Positions 8,327-19,063 of a stretch of DNA of 64,000 nt are shown piece after piece. The DNA comes from Oscarella lobularis (Eukaryota > Porifera > Homoscleromorpha > Homosclerophorida > Oscarellidae). Where the stretch lies: the NCBI RefSeq assembly GCF_947507565.1, contig NC_089183.1, forward strand, positions 1,674,001 through 1,738,000. The letters run 5' to 3'. Under the pieces are notes generated by a model. That model ran no database searches. It worked only from the letters and a program-made list of their open reading frames with translations, and had not been told where the DNA came from. How positions within the stretch are numbered: the stretch's first letter is position 1; every line of letters begins with the position of its first letter. The position numbers and the translations under genes were made by a program.

Positions 8327-11324
8327 CAGAGCCTTAGAGACAGAGAGCTGCGCCAACTTAATTGGTCACGTGACTTTGTGGGCGCCATCTTGTGTCCAGC
8401 GCGAAATAAGAATTACTGGCTGTTCACTACTTCGCTCGTTCGACAACGTCATTATGCCTGCTTGTTGTGCTGTAGGTTGCTCGAATCGCACAGAAAAAGG
8501 TCACAAAATGTACCGATTTCCTCGCGATCGCGAACGGAGGCTACAATGGGAGGCAAAAGTTAGGCGAGAGAAGTGGCGTTCCACTGAGGTTGGATCGTAC
8601 TTGTGTGAGGTATACTCTCGGGCAATACCTGAGGCGCATTTGTGAAAGTCTTTTACAGGAGCACTTCGACGAATCGCAGTTTGAAATTCGATTAGACGGT
8701 CGAAAGAGACTGAAATGGGATGCAACACCATCAATATTCTTTTTTCGATCTAATCGACCTGTCAGAAAGCCTCCTAAAGATCGTAGCGGCGACACAAATT
8801 TCGTTCCCTGCCCAGTTTGGGTCTACCTGCCCGCTATGATCATAGTTACAGTAGATCGGAGACCGTCGCCGCTGCTGATATGCCTTCTGAGTTGTATTCG
8901 GAGAGAGAGCATGTCAACTGCGGAGAACCTAGACCACGACGACATCGACGACAGCACTCCTACAAATGAGCAAAAGCCTGAAGCTGAAGCCCGCTCCCGG
9001 ATTGCTGATTGGGAATCCAAAGTCATCGATTTGTCAAACGTAAATGATGTACTTCGGGCGGAGAACAAAACAATTAAGGGGCAATTTGGAAAATTGTTTA
9101 CCGACGATCAAATGCATGCAATTCACCGAGATGGAGAAATGCGCGGTATTCCATGGACAATTGAAACCATCAAGAAAGCTCTGCAAATTCGCTTTGCCTG
9201 TGGGACTGCTGGATATCAGCTCTTACGCAGTCAGCATCAACCCTTGACAGGAATCCGAACCCTACAACGCTACTTGTCTAATAATGTTGATTTTGAGTCA
9301 GGTGTCCTGTGTCAGGTCCTCGATGCCCTGTCGTCAAAAGTAACGTGCATGAACAAAGAAGAAAAATTTTGTTGCATCACGCTAGACGAAATGTCGGTAT
9401 TACCTTCCATTGAGTACGACTGCAGTACCAGCCACCTTATTGGCAACGTCAATTTACCAAACCATACCGGTCAATCTACCGACGGTCTCGTATTTATGCT
9501 CGCCGGAATTTCGTCCAGGTGGAAACAAATTGTTGCTTACTATTTTACCGGCAACAAAACTGACGGAACAGCCTTTCGACCACTTATTCTTAGAATAATA
9601 CAAAAGCAGCAAGTGTTGGATTGCACGTCCGTGCCGTTACCAGTGACATGGGTAGCAGCAACAGAGCAATGTGGTCAAGTTTTGGTCTGGCGACAAACAG
9701 ACATTTCAATACAACTCATATAAAGCATCCACCTTGTGAAAGCAAAAATCTCTATTTCATCGCTGACGTTCCGCATGTAATAAAAAATTTAAGAGGAGCA
9801 CTCATTAACGGCAATGAAATAGAGCTGCCTGTCAATGTTGTAACATCCTATAATTTACCGACCAACCGAGTCAGTCTTCTTCCCGTCAAAGATTTGATGA
9901 ATTTTCAAGACCATTCTAGCATAAAGATAGCGCCGAACCTGACAAGAGCTACGTTAGAGCCGTCTCATTTTCAAAAAATGAAAGTCTCAGGAGCTATGCA
10001 TCTGTTCAGCCACAGCGTTTCTTCTGGACTACGATATCTAGTGAGAGAAGAAGGCAGCAGTGCAGAGTACCTAACGACAGCCTGGGTTTTGGAAATTTGT
10101 AACAAATGGTTTGACTTGATGTCTAGCCGTCATCCTGTAATGGCCCCTTAGCAAAGGAAATCTGGAGAAGTATGACGAAGCAGTGACCTTTTTAAAATTC
10201 ATTATTCAATTATTTACGGAAATGAAGATAGGAAAACACGGTCATTGGAAGCCTGTTCAAAGTGGAGTTATTATGGCTACAACATCAATTCTCCATCTGC
10301 AGAGCGAATTACTTGATAGCGGCTTACACTTTTTGCTCACGTCTCGGCTAACTCAGGATTGCCTAGAAAATCTATTCAGCGTCGTGAGGACAAAAAACCC
10401 GGCTCCGACATCACTCGCCTTTAAGATGGCTTTAAAAAGTATATGCGTCAGTCAGTTCCAAAACTACCTAGCCAAAATGAAAGCTACTCTGACGATGACC
10501 GCGAATTTACAGCGGACCTTTTCCAGAATGAGCCTGGTGAGGAGCAAGGTCAGCCAAGCGAAGACGTCAGTCAGCTTGAGCACGAAAATGATCTTGACAT
10601 AGATGCACTTGCTGACGAAGTGAGTAAAAGTGAGCAGAACGGAATGTTTTATATATTAGGATATTGTGTTCACAGTCTCAAAAGGACTGCTAAGCTGTGC
10701 AACAAATGTATAGAGTCGATAGAGGAAGCAAATGAAAGCACCGATGCTTCCTTGCTACATTTAAAAGAGTATAAACCTGGAAAACTAACAAAAGTTAAAG
10801 ACAACATTTTTCAAATGATGCTTAAAGTAGAAGGCATGAGTTTCGTGGATTTGAACAAAAAGCTTTGCTGTCGATGAGTAACCTCAAAGAGACTCTAATT
10901 ACTCGAGCAGAAAATCTGCTGAAAGGCGTAGCACTCCCAACGTGCCACGACGTAAAAGGAAGCTCCTCTCTTAGTATTTTAATTAATGTACGACTCTATT
11001 TTTTGTAAGATGATTAACAGTAAATATACGAAAAGCGCTAAAGGTAAAACTGATTTAGGAAGTCGCTCTGTTGCGATGAGAAACTTAATATAAATGAAAA
11101 AGTCTACACGAAAAACCTGCATCTAGGTAGCTGCTGGCAAAGCATTTCTAAGCGAGGGAGGTACAAATGAACTCTAGAACGTATCGCCTCAAGGGATTTC
11201 CGATAGCGTTCAGAATAAGCAGAACTTAGAGCTTTCAGTAAATGGACACAACATGGCGTCCATAAAATCACGTGAAAACTTAAAGTGCGCTAAGTTGGCG
11301 CAGCTCTCTCTTTCTAAGGCTCTG
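8327..11324 (+). mobile_element. Complete P element with inverted ends and 8-bp target duplication
   Basis: The unit starts CAGAGCCTTAGA at 8327 and ends with the inverse, TCTAAGGCTCTG, at 11324. Inverted similarity reaches about 70 bp inward, through AGAGAGCTGCGCCAACTTA and a CACGTGA motif. The 8 bp CTCTGGCG lie immediately outside on both sides (8319-8326 and 11325-11332), as expected for P-superfamily insertion. Length is 2998 bp. It carries one THAP/P transposase gene in plus orientation and interrupts the coding sequence of a minus-strand integrase-core element. A deleted relative is at 22990-24084. Confidence 0.92.
8454..11008 (+). pseudogene. P-element (THAP9-like) transposase with several frameshifts
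   Basis: The start ATG at 8454 begins MPACCAVGCSNRT, a THAP zinc finger. A 49-bp GT-AG intron (8610-8658) joins LCE to EHFDESQFE and restores the finger's final C-x2-H. Next come a leucine-rich dimerisation helix (about VLRAENKTIKGQFGKL), the Tnp_P core (FCCITLDEMSV with a catalytic Asp; VTSDMGSSN; YFIADVPHVIKNLRGAL) and the C-terminal RLTQDCLENLFSVVR block, ending in LPTCHDVKG. The frame changes at about 9608, 10148, 10465 and 10855, so no functional protein is made as read. The size, order and ends are those of an autonomous P element. Because the target duplication is perfect, the lesions are either recent or include indel errors in the assembly. Confidence 0.85.
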
Positions 11325-11870
11325 CTCTGGCGTAGTCTTCGGTACTGCACTCTAATCCCTCGGCGACGCAGACCGCCCATAACAATCTTTTCTCCTATTC
11401 GATCAGAGATTCTAACAATTTCCATGACAAGTGTGTCTAAGTCATTGTCTGTTAGGACAGTATATGCATCAGATGACGTCGGCATCTCAAATGCTTGTCT
11501 GCGGTTGAATATCGTCTCACAGACACGCAAAGAATTCGAGAAATATTTGTCCAGGTGAACACAATGTCGCGAAGAAACTCTAGCTGTTCCTCTGTAATTA
11601 CGAATGTTGGGCGCTCTCTTCGACCAGTTTGAAACATATGTGCGGAAAGACGGGCGCTCGACTGATCCCCACGAAAGTGAGAACGTGAGTGCCGATCAAA
11701 GCGAAGTCTGGGGCACACAGTACATAGAAAATAATGCAATAGCAGTCTCTCTTCTATATTTGCCGAATACTCCACAGTTCACGGCATATCTGTTCGAGGT
11801 CACTCAGCAATTCCTCTTCTTCATCGTTAGCATGAATCCCAATTACGTCTAAGGCGTGTTGATACATCGA
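11325..11870 (-). pseudogene. Integrase-core transposase, N-terminal part (other side of the P insertion)
   Basis: Reading downward from about 11870: an alpha-helical leader with NDEEEELLSDLEQICRELWS, a stop, then GRRERPTFVITEEQLEFLRD and the helix-turn-helix FTWTNISRILCVS. After a frame change it continues with LVMEIVRISDRIGEKIVMGG and RRRGIRVQYRRLRQ, which runs straight into the duplicated CTCTGGCG at the P element's edge. Across the insertion the reading continues as SLQRVDPIG at 8318 downward. The two halves therefore belong to one protein. At least two frameshifts or stops show it was already decaying. Confidence 0.8.
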
Positions 11871-11980
11871 ATTTATAGCCGCTCCTGCCCAGTCCAGTCA
11901 TCAAAAGTGGAACTCTGCACTGTTGTCGTTCATCGATGCCTCTTCTTCGTGATGCAAGGCTCGACGAACCTCGACGTACA

Positions 11981-13225
11981 CTAACTGCAAGAAGGGCCTA
12001 ATATCGTCGTTGCAAAACGCATCCATCCGGGTACGGCGGTATGGAATGTTGCACTGCGCAGAATCGCCTTTGGAACGGCAAAAGATAATTGTCGCGAGAG
12101 TTCCATCGATCGTTGCAAAGAGTCACCGGGAGTGATGATATTGGCTTGCGTTACCTTCGATTCCTCGTTGACTTGGGCGATCTTCATCAATATTGGCCCG
12201 TCGGCCGTGAGTTGGATTGTCGACGCCTCGTCGACACGAATGTTGAGAATCGCAGTAACGCGGCGCTTGGAGTTGGATAGTAAAGCCATAGCAGGGCACG
12301 CCGAGCACGTGCCCAATCCCGGCCCGTCCATCGATACGACCAAGTGCCCGTGCGAGCACGCAGGGAACATGAGCTTGGATGTGAATTCCGTGACGGAGCG
12401 GATGGCGGCGTCGGCGACGATAACAGGAGCGCGCGACGAAACGGGGGCGATTTCGATTCCGTCGACGTCCGCCGTCGGTTCGATCGAGGCGCCGTGCTTC
12501 GGCGTGGTGAGTATTTGCTCCGCCGAATTCTTTGACGATCATGTTAAAAAATCGGTAAAACTTTCCGACGGAAAGGGCGTCGACGTGCTTTCCCCACGCG
12601 TTGAGAGTGGCCGTCCCCGATGAGTCGCGAATCGTAATACGTTGGACGTTCGCGCCCGATTGCGTCGTGTGTATGTCGCCGAGGTCCTGAACTCCGGCCA
12701 CGAAGTTCACACGCGCAAACGGACGCAGCGCGGACAATTCCTCTAGGGCGATTGGACGCCCGCGAGATGGCGTGTCGTCCGGCTCGAGGGGCTTTGCGTT
12801 CGAAAATATGCGATTGGAACGCCACACGGCCGTCCCGTCGGCAATGACGAATTCCATGTCGTCGCCAGCCCGCGAAGGCTGGACGACGACGTTGGAAAAA
12901 CTTAAGGCACGGCCGCTGCGGGCGAAATCCAGAATCTTTTCTTTCGTCGGGCTGAACCCGACGAACCTTTTACTGGCCGTGTCGTCGCGCAGATAGCCGT
13001 CGAAGTACCGTTTCTCTGGAGACGCGCCGATGGCCGAGAAGTCGGTGACGACGCCGTGGACGACCGCTTTGTAACCTAGGAGCGTGGGTCGAGTTACCAA
13101 AAACCGAGGTCTTCGTAATAAATTCTCTTACCGTCCTGCTGTGAGTACAAGTCGTCCAGCGTGTCGAACTCCGGCAGTTTCGTTTTCTTGCGCGGAGAGC
13201 GCTTCGATGGAGAGTCGGACATCAT
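11981..13225 (-). pseudogene. RPA1-like OB-fold single-strand DNA-binding protein, frameshifted
   Basis: Starts at ATG 13225 (MMSDSPSKRSPRKKTKLPEF). A 56-bp GT-AG intron (13076-13131) joins QQDG to YKAVVHGVVTDFSAIG. Two OB-fold-like halves follow, with KRYFDGYLRDDTASKRFVGF and later VQRITIRDSSGTATLNAWGK, both typical of RPA70 DNA-binding domains. A single-base loss near 12512 shifts the frame after VKEFGG. In the next frame the protein continues with EQILTTPKHGASIE, a zinc-ribbon-like PACSHGHLV...CSACPA, and ends at 11981. Total about 400 residues. A second, distantly similar gene lies at 62.0-62.9 kb. Such OB-fold proteins are often carried by transposons in invertebrates, and no transposase adjoins this copy. 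It is GC- and CpG-rich compared with its neighbours. Confidence 0.7.
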
Positions 13226-14300
13226 AATGTCAATGATCTAAAAGAAAGCGGCGGTCGAAAAAATCGTCGTCCATCGCGCACACTTACGATGACGAAGAAC
13301 AAAAAATAAAACAACGATTTTCTCATTCGAAACAGAGCGAGCAGAGGAACTGCAAAAGAATTAGTCCGCGGTGTTTTTCGCAAGGGCGTGGACGTACCTT
13401 TCGCGAAAGCAAAGCAGCGTTTCGCGATCGAAATCCGCAACAAAAGAAAGCAAACAAAAGATCTACGACAAAAAAGGAAAAGTAGAGAGGGAAACTTGCA
13501 TGAGCGCCGTCGGAGCGCGTAGCGCTCATTGCTTACCGTCGATTCGCAACGCGAGCGTTCGACGAAATGAAATCGCGAATGCGCGACGAAAAACGGCGGA
13601 GCCGAACGACGGACAAAAGCTGCGCGACACGAGTTTTGTCCGCGTCCGATTGCGCGGGCTCGTCCGATCGAAAAGGATTCGTCGACGGACGCGGAAAACG
13701 GTCGACTAAAAGACAGAGAACGTGAGCGCGAGTACACGCGAAAAGACATGGACGGTGCCTCGATTACCGTGAAGTTCGAAGAGGCCGGCGATCGGAGAGA
13801 AGCTGCGCGACACGAGCGTTCTCTCGGCGGCGTGAGTCGTCGACGACAACAACAACACGGAAAAGAGAAGGAAGCCAACGAAACGATCGATCTGCAAAAA
13901 GAAGCCGACGTCAGCAACAGGTGAATTTCCGATTTCGAAACGACGAAAGCTTTCGCCGTTTCTGAAGCACTCACCGTCGAGTTTCGAATCGCGGAACGGC
14001 GCAGAGACGGTGAGCGACGCGACGCCTCTGGTTCGATGCGCGCGCTGGGGGAAAAAGCTGTAGAACGACGGTATTGCGAACGAAAAAAGAGAGCGAGGAC
14101 GGGTCGATTGTTGATCCGCGAGTGCGATTTGCGCTGGGCGACGGCGATGCAAAATCAACAAAAAGTCGTTACGTGACCACGGAACAACCAATCGGAACCA
14201 GACGGGATGCAGGCGGCTGCGGCAATTACGCAGAGACGCCCGCGGCGCCGACCCTCCGCAGCGCGGATCAAATTGCCCTAAATCTACCTCTCGTTTCGGC
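13226..14300. other. CpG-rich, non-coding or unassigned DNA upstream of the RPA-like gene
   Basis: Dense in CG dinucleotides. Long open frames exist on both strands, but their translations are dominated by Arg/Ser/Phe runs from CG-rich composition and match nothing I know. It could be a CpG-island-like promoter for the minus-strand RPA-like gene starting at 13225. Confidence 0.4.
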
Positions 14301-14302
14301 GC

Positions 14303-14650
14303 AAAGCCCTCGACGTCTTCGCCACGGTCGAAGATGATTCCGCGAGCGAACGGCTCAAAAAGGTGCAGGACAAACGGAGAGCGACGGACTTCGTCGTAAT
14401 CGAATTAGTCGCATCACGCGCCACCAACGTGAATCGCGCGCTACGCCCCCCTTTTCGTGCTACCATTTTCGAGCACAAGCTCTCGCGCAAAGTCCTCGAC
14501 ACCTTTTCAACGATCGAAGGCGATTCGGCGCGCGAACGGCCGAAAAAGACGCGGGAAAAAGTAAGATCGCGACCCGAGTTCGTCGTAATCGAATTAGCCG
14601 CATCACGCCAGGCAAACGTGCGTTTCGCTACGCCCCCTTTCTACTTCGGC
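14303..14650 (+). repeat. Two-copy CpG-rich tandem repeat, period about 185 bp
   Basis: The two copies share CTCGAC...CGGTCGAAGATGATTC-type sequence and the identical block TTCGTCGTAATCGAATTAG, at about 14388 and 14578. In one frame each copy reads similarly (DFVVIELVASR and EFVVIELAASR, each followed by an RPPF/TPPF segment). The frame is closed upstream by a stop, and I cannot say whether it is an exon. Confidence 0.6.
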
Positions 14651-15980
14651 GATCGCTCGATCGTCGGAGAGGTGCCGTCTTCGAATATCGCCGACGCGAC
14701 ATCGCGCCGCCCTCCGCCGATCGGGCGCGCGAGAGCTGCGAGTTTCGCCGCCGCGCCGAAGTTCCGCTCGGGGCGGCTCGGTCGCCTCGCCTCGCGTGGG
14801 GCCCCGACGCTCGCGAACCGGCCCACGCAACGCGCTGGAGCTCGGGGAACGCGCCCCGAGCTCGGCGCCGCGCAATTCGACGCGCCGGCGGAGGAGATGC
14901 GCGTACCAGTTTCGAGTTGTGCTCTTAGTATTATAGATTTCGAAAACAAAGAGTCCAAAGACGCAATTAATGCTAACAGACGCGGTGCGTACCAATGAGC
15001 AATTGCACGCAGTTCGCGAAGTTGTATGTCTTGCTCCTAGGGAAGAGCCAAAGTTTTCCCATTTTATATTTACAACTGTGTGCTGTTGAAACTGAAAAAA
15101 TTTATCTTGGAATATTTCTTGTGTAGCTCGCCAAACATTTCCTCTGCTCACTTCGAGGTTTGTCCGAAAATTAATAACGTCTGCTTGAAGTCTGCATTTT
15201 GACTTCTGAGAATATGATGAAGCCTGTTTCAGACTGTCGAGTTCTTTTTTGAGGCTTTTGTTTTCGTCTAACTATGAACTCAATGTTTTTAGAACTATCA
15301 GAAAGTCAGTCTTTTCTGCGTTAAGTGACTCAGTTCATCCATTGGGCGAGAAACCATGGTAGACATAAACTAAGACGCTCTCTTTGCCTTACTTGAATTT
15401 CTGCCATAGTCGCTCCTTTTTAATGTTGTGACCAATCGTGTTGGTAACAAGAATGCCCAGTTCAATACTTGAAATTGGACGCTCTCTTCTCAAAGGAAGG
15501 AACATGTTCAAACAGCACAGCAGTGCTGCGGCCGTAACGTAAGAATCTGCGCAGACTTTCTATCTCGTACGAAGCCTGAGCAGCACGAGCTAAAAGACAT
15601 AAAGCGGTTTCTGATGAAAAGAAACTTTCACTCACTGCAAGACGCATTAAAAGAATACTTTCTCGTAATTCGTGACGTAGGCGAACTAATTGCAGAATGA
15701 ATAAAATCTAAGTATTAGATTAGCAACAGGAATCGGAAAGAAGGCCTCAATCTCTACCAAACGTAAGAAACGGCAGGACTATTGCGGCAAATGTCAATGC
15801 CAACTTTGAGGAAGAATGGCAACGCTACGAGAAGGGCAAAAGGGGCTTGGTCAGATGGCTTGGTCAGATGGCTGTCACTACGTCACTACCAATGAATTAT
15901 CTCATTAAAGTAGGCGCTGCCACACCAGACTCCCTCAGCGAACCCCATGCAGATTCGGGACCGCGACAGAGTCTTTGCAC
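14651..15980. other. No recognisable gene
   Basis: CpG-rich to about 14.9 kb, then AT-rich. No conserved coding segment or RNA gene seen. Confidence 0.5.
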
Positions 15981-16390
15981 AAGGCTACGAAGTGCCGGTA
16001 ATTGGCACAATTTCTCTAAAGGGTACGTCGTTGATGGCTCTCGCACTTTACGTCGACCTGACGACAAAAAATAGAATATTGCGGGAATGAAGAATATGCC
16101 AAAATCGTCATCTGTGCGCTTCAATACAAAAAGAAAAAGTGACTACACCCTTTCATCAAATGATGACTTCGAAGAGATGGACAAAAAAGAGGCGCCGTAA
16201 CGAATGTAACGACCAACAACTGCAAGACCCACGACTGCAGATGCCGGATCAAACCTTACAATTGGATACCGGTAATGGTCCTAAATGAAACCCGGGAAGG
16301 GCGATTATGCTAGGGCGTGGAAGACAAAAGAGTACCCTGGTAGCCCGTTCAAGCGTCTCAGGTTTGCTCACTACTACTGAAAATAATAAA
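15980..16390 (+). repeat. Dispersed repeat family A, copy 1
   Basis: Aligns in direct orientation with 33585-33985 at about 75-80 percent identity by eye; both contain GTACGTCG, then CTTTACGTCGACC, TATTGCGGGAAT, GAGGCGCCGTAAC and GGAAGACAAAAGAGTACCCT. In the second copy a short coding-like frame reads YVDPTTKKIQYCGNKDFAKI and, further on, an Asp/Glu then Arg/Gln-rich tail (DDVEEIDERRRRNQRQDQRL). This copy has a TAG where the other has a sense codon. Identity unknown; possibly an old gene or element fragment. Confidence 0.7.
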
Positions 16391-16654
16391 ATAATAATGG
16401 TAGTTTTTTCTCCGATCTGAACTGATTAACGCCAAAAATAAGAACGGGGAACCCGAAAGTTTGTAAGCACCCCCCGATCGATAGCCAAGGTGTATAAAAA
16501 ATGGCTATCGCGTTAGCAGTTTTGAAGGCGTTTATACAACCTGAGCTTAATTGTATTCTTTAGAGCAAGATGCGCATCTGCCATTCGATGACTTCGAGTC
16601 GTCATGAGAAGGCGACGTCGTGGGATGTCGAGGACCGCCGAAAGTTTGAAGATT

Positions 16655-16825
16655 TCACGATGACGACAGCGACAGCAACGACGACGGCAACGACGACAGT
16701 AGCTAAGACGCAACAGTGACCGCGGCGACGATGGTGACGACCGCGACGGCGGCGACGAAGGTGACGATAGCGACGACAGTAGCAGCAAGGACGACGGCGA
16801 GAACGACGGCAGCGATGACTGCAGC
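16655..16825. repeat. Degenerate GAC/ACG trinucleotide repeat
   Basis: About 170 bp composed almost entirely of ACG, GCG, ACA and ATG triplets in phase (for example GCGACGACAGTAGCAGCAAG). Translations of it are low-complexity and not taken as genes. Confidence 0.85.
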
Positions 16826-16907
16826 ACTTTGTTTTTGTCACCCGTTTGTCGCGAACCTCTTCCGACATAGTCTTGCTTCTTAATTAAAGCACGAGGTTTT
16901 TGTAATT

Positions 16908-19063
16908 GTGAACACGTCCAGCGAAGTGAAGGAGAGGGATCTTCGTGTAATATCTAAAGGGGAAAAGCGTGCTCGCAAACAAAGGCACGACGACGACGAC
17001 TTGAAAAAGAAGAAAAGGGCACGTCGTTCGAATTTGGGTGACGACGACAACTTCAACGCCTATGATGACAGAGGACGACGACGAACCGTTACACAGAGTG
17101 CGTCGTGTCTCGAAGCCGTTCATTTCGGATCGTCTTCCCCGTCGGAAGAAGAAAGTTTGTCGGACCAATCAGCAAACGTGTCGCACGACGAGGACGGCGA
17201 GACGAGGATGAGCATTCGTCATCACGTTAAGGCGCACTACGGAGCTGTAAAAATTGAGCATCATCTACTGAAAAAGTTTGTTCATTGGCAAGTGGAAGCT
17301 GCGGGCAATATAAAAAACGCAACGGATGCAAATAACTCGGCAACGCACGTCGGCCGCTTTGTCAAATTCTTAACAGAAAAGCCAAAGGTACGAAAACGAA
17401 AGGGAAGATGGTCAAAGCGCTTAAGAACAAGAAATCAATCGTGAAATGCCTTGCCGATTACTCAAGGATCGAAGAATTTTTGTACAGGTTAAAGCTAGCT
17501 CGACAGCGCTAAGCCACCTCTTTAGTATCAAAAGGTGCTCTTTTTGACTGTTTTGCGCGCATTTTTCGATTCTGTGCTTTTAGATTTATTTGCTTTCTTC
17601 AACGAGATTTGCTGAAACTTTTCAACAAATTGGACGATCTTTTTTCTTCATGGCTCGAGCGAGCCAAGGCCGCTCTCAGTGAAGTACTGAAAGATTTCAG
17701 CAAATCGAAGAAAAAGGAAGGCGTGATGAAAACGACAGCGGAATCGATGTATAGCGCTGGAAAATTTGGTGATCCGGCCACAGCCATAGGAAGCACCAAG
17801 CAGGCCACTGCAAGCTTAATTGAGCGATTATAAAGAAATGATCGAAAAGGCAAAAAAGGGATACATCGTGGACAATTTTCGTTCACATACACCTGGTTTC
17901 TCTTTAATTGCCCGGTAACCCCTCCCAGGCAGCAATCGATCCTGCATATGACAATGAACGAGTCGGAGGACGTCAAGAAAAACAAAATGCTCGTCTCAAA
18001 GAATTTTAAGACATCGGCGACGTACGGCACAGAAGCGTTGCCTTTTGAAGAAGACGTCATTGCCGTTTTCGAGCGACCGCTAACGATACCCAAAGTCAAC
18101 ACCGTCTTCTTGTCCGTCAACGGAAAGCCCCTCGAAGGCGGACTATCAAAGCTCCTGCAACATTTTATGAAAGAGAACGTTCCCGAACTGGGTAACTTGA
18201 ATGTTACCAACATTCGGCAAATGCTCAGTACGCTCAGCCATGAGACGTTGGGCGACAACGATAGAAGAAATCTTGCTGAATGCAACAGCCATTCCCTAGA
18301 GACAGAGCAAAAATTCTACGTGCGGTTTGCTCTGGCAAGAAAAGCTGAAATGGCGGCTAAAGCCAAAAAAATTTGACGGGATCGCCGATGAAATACGACA
18401 CCGGCGACAAGGGCAGTGCGAGTACGAAGAAGACCCACGAAGTAGATGCTACACCCGATGTTTAGAGCCCCAAAAGCGACCGGGGCGATCATCACGACGC
18501 GGTTCCCCTGGGTATACCAGAAGAAATTTATATCCGAATTCGTGACAAATGTTTGGCGAAATTGCGAGAAGAGCAAGAGCCAGCAGAAATAGGCGCTACC
18601 GCGACTATGAGCAACAAATCGTGAATCGAGAAAGAGAGCGGCACAATGGAAAGAGCAAAAAAAAGCGAGCAAATTGCAAGTCACAGAAGGGAAACAGAGT
18701 GCCACAACCACCGCCAGAGAGCGAGTGGAGAATAAAGACTAGCCACAAGCCAGAAAGGTCATGATCAAGAAACCTCTCGGCCATCGCATTACCTGGACGC
18801 AACCTGAAATCGAAGAAGTCTACACCTTCAGAAAGAACAACCCCAGTGCCGGGTTCAGCAATCTCTTTTCCAAAATAATGGTGAACCCGCGATTGAGAGC
18901 AACGTTCTATCGTCGCCACGTAAACACAGCTGCTGCAAGATTGCTACCGCTCCATCCTGAAAGGATCATACGTGAAAAAGTTTGGGATCGCTCCGCCCGA
19001 GTTCTTCGTGGAAGAACGAGGCGAAGGCGAAAGTCCGAAAGACAAGGTGAAACAGTTACGTAA
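16908..19063 (+). pseudogene. Tyrosine-recombinase (Crypton-like) gene, damaged
   Basis: A eukaryotic tyrosine-recombinase-type protein. The first part is acidic/basic, then an N-terminal binding domain (HHLLKKFVHWQVEAAGNIKN, then VGRFVKFL). A frame change near 17400 leads to CLADYSRIEEFLY and SSTALSHLFSIKR. A 49-bp GT-AG intron (17535-17583) joins the latter to FICFLQRDLLKLFNKLDDLF. After a further frame change at about 17830 the catalytic half begins near 17915: RQQSILHMTMNE, KTSATYGTEALPF, NVTNIRQMLSTLSHETLG, then SHSLETEQKFYVR with the putative His and nucleophile Tyr. Beyond 18376 another frame carries a Lys-rich linker and ITWTQPEIEEVYTF, a SANT/Myb-like C-terminal helix. Assignment to Cryptons is by domain order. 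At least three frame changes make it non-functional as read. Confidence 0.6.

Noticed and set aside
11981-13225. Helitron based on an RPA-like gene
   Set aside because: No Rep/helicase block, no TC...CTRR ends or 3' hairpin found nearby.
13222-13974. 250-codon open frame on the minus strand
   Set aside because: Composition is Arg/Ser/Phe-rich as expected from CpG-dense DNA read in a chance frame; no domain, and it overlaps other equally open frames on both strands.
14363-14998. 211-codon plus-strand frame
   Set aside because: Open only because of GC-rich composition. The duplicated part is reported as a repeat; the rest is low-complexity Ala/Arg and closed upstream by a stop.
16513-17168. 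Minus-strand Ser/Arg/Val-rich frames
   Set aside because: Translations of the GAC trinucleotide repeat and the antisense of the recombinase-like gene.
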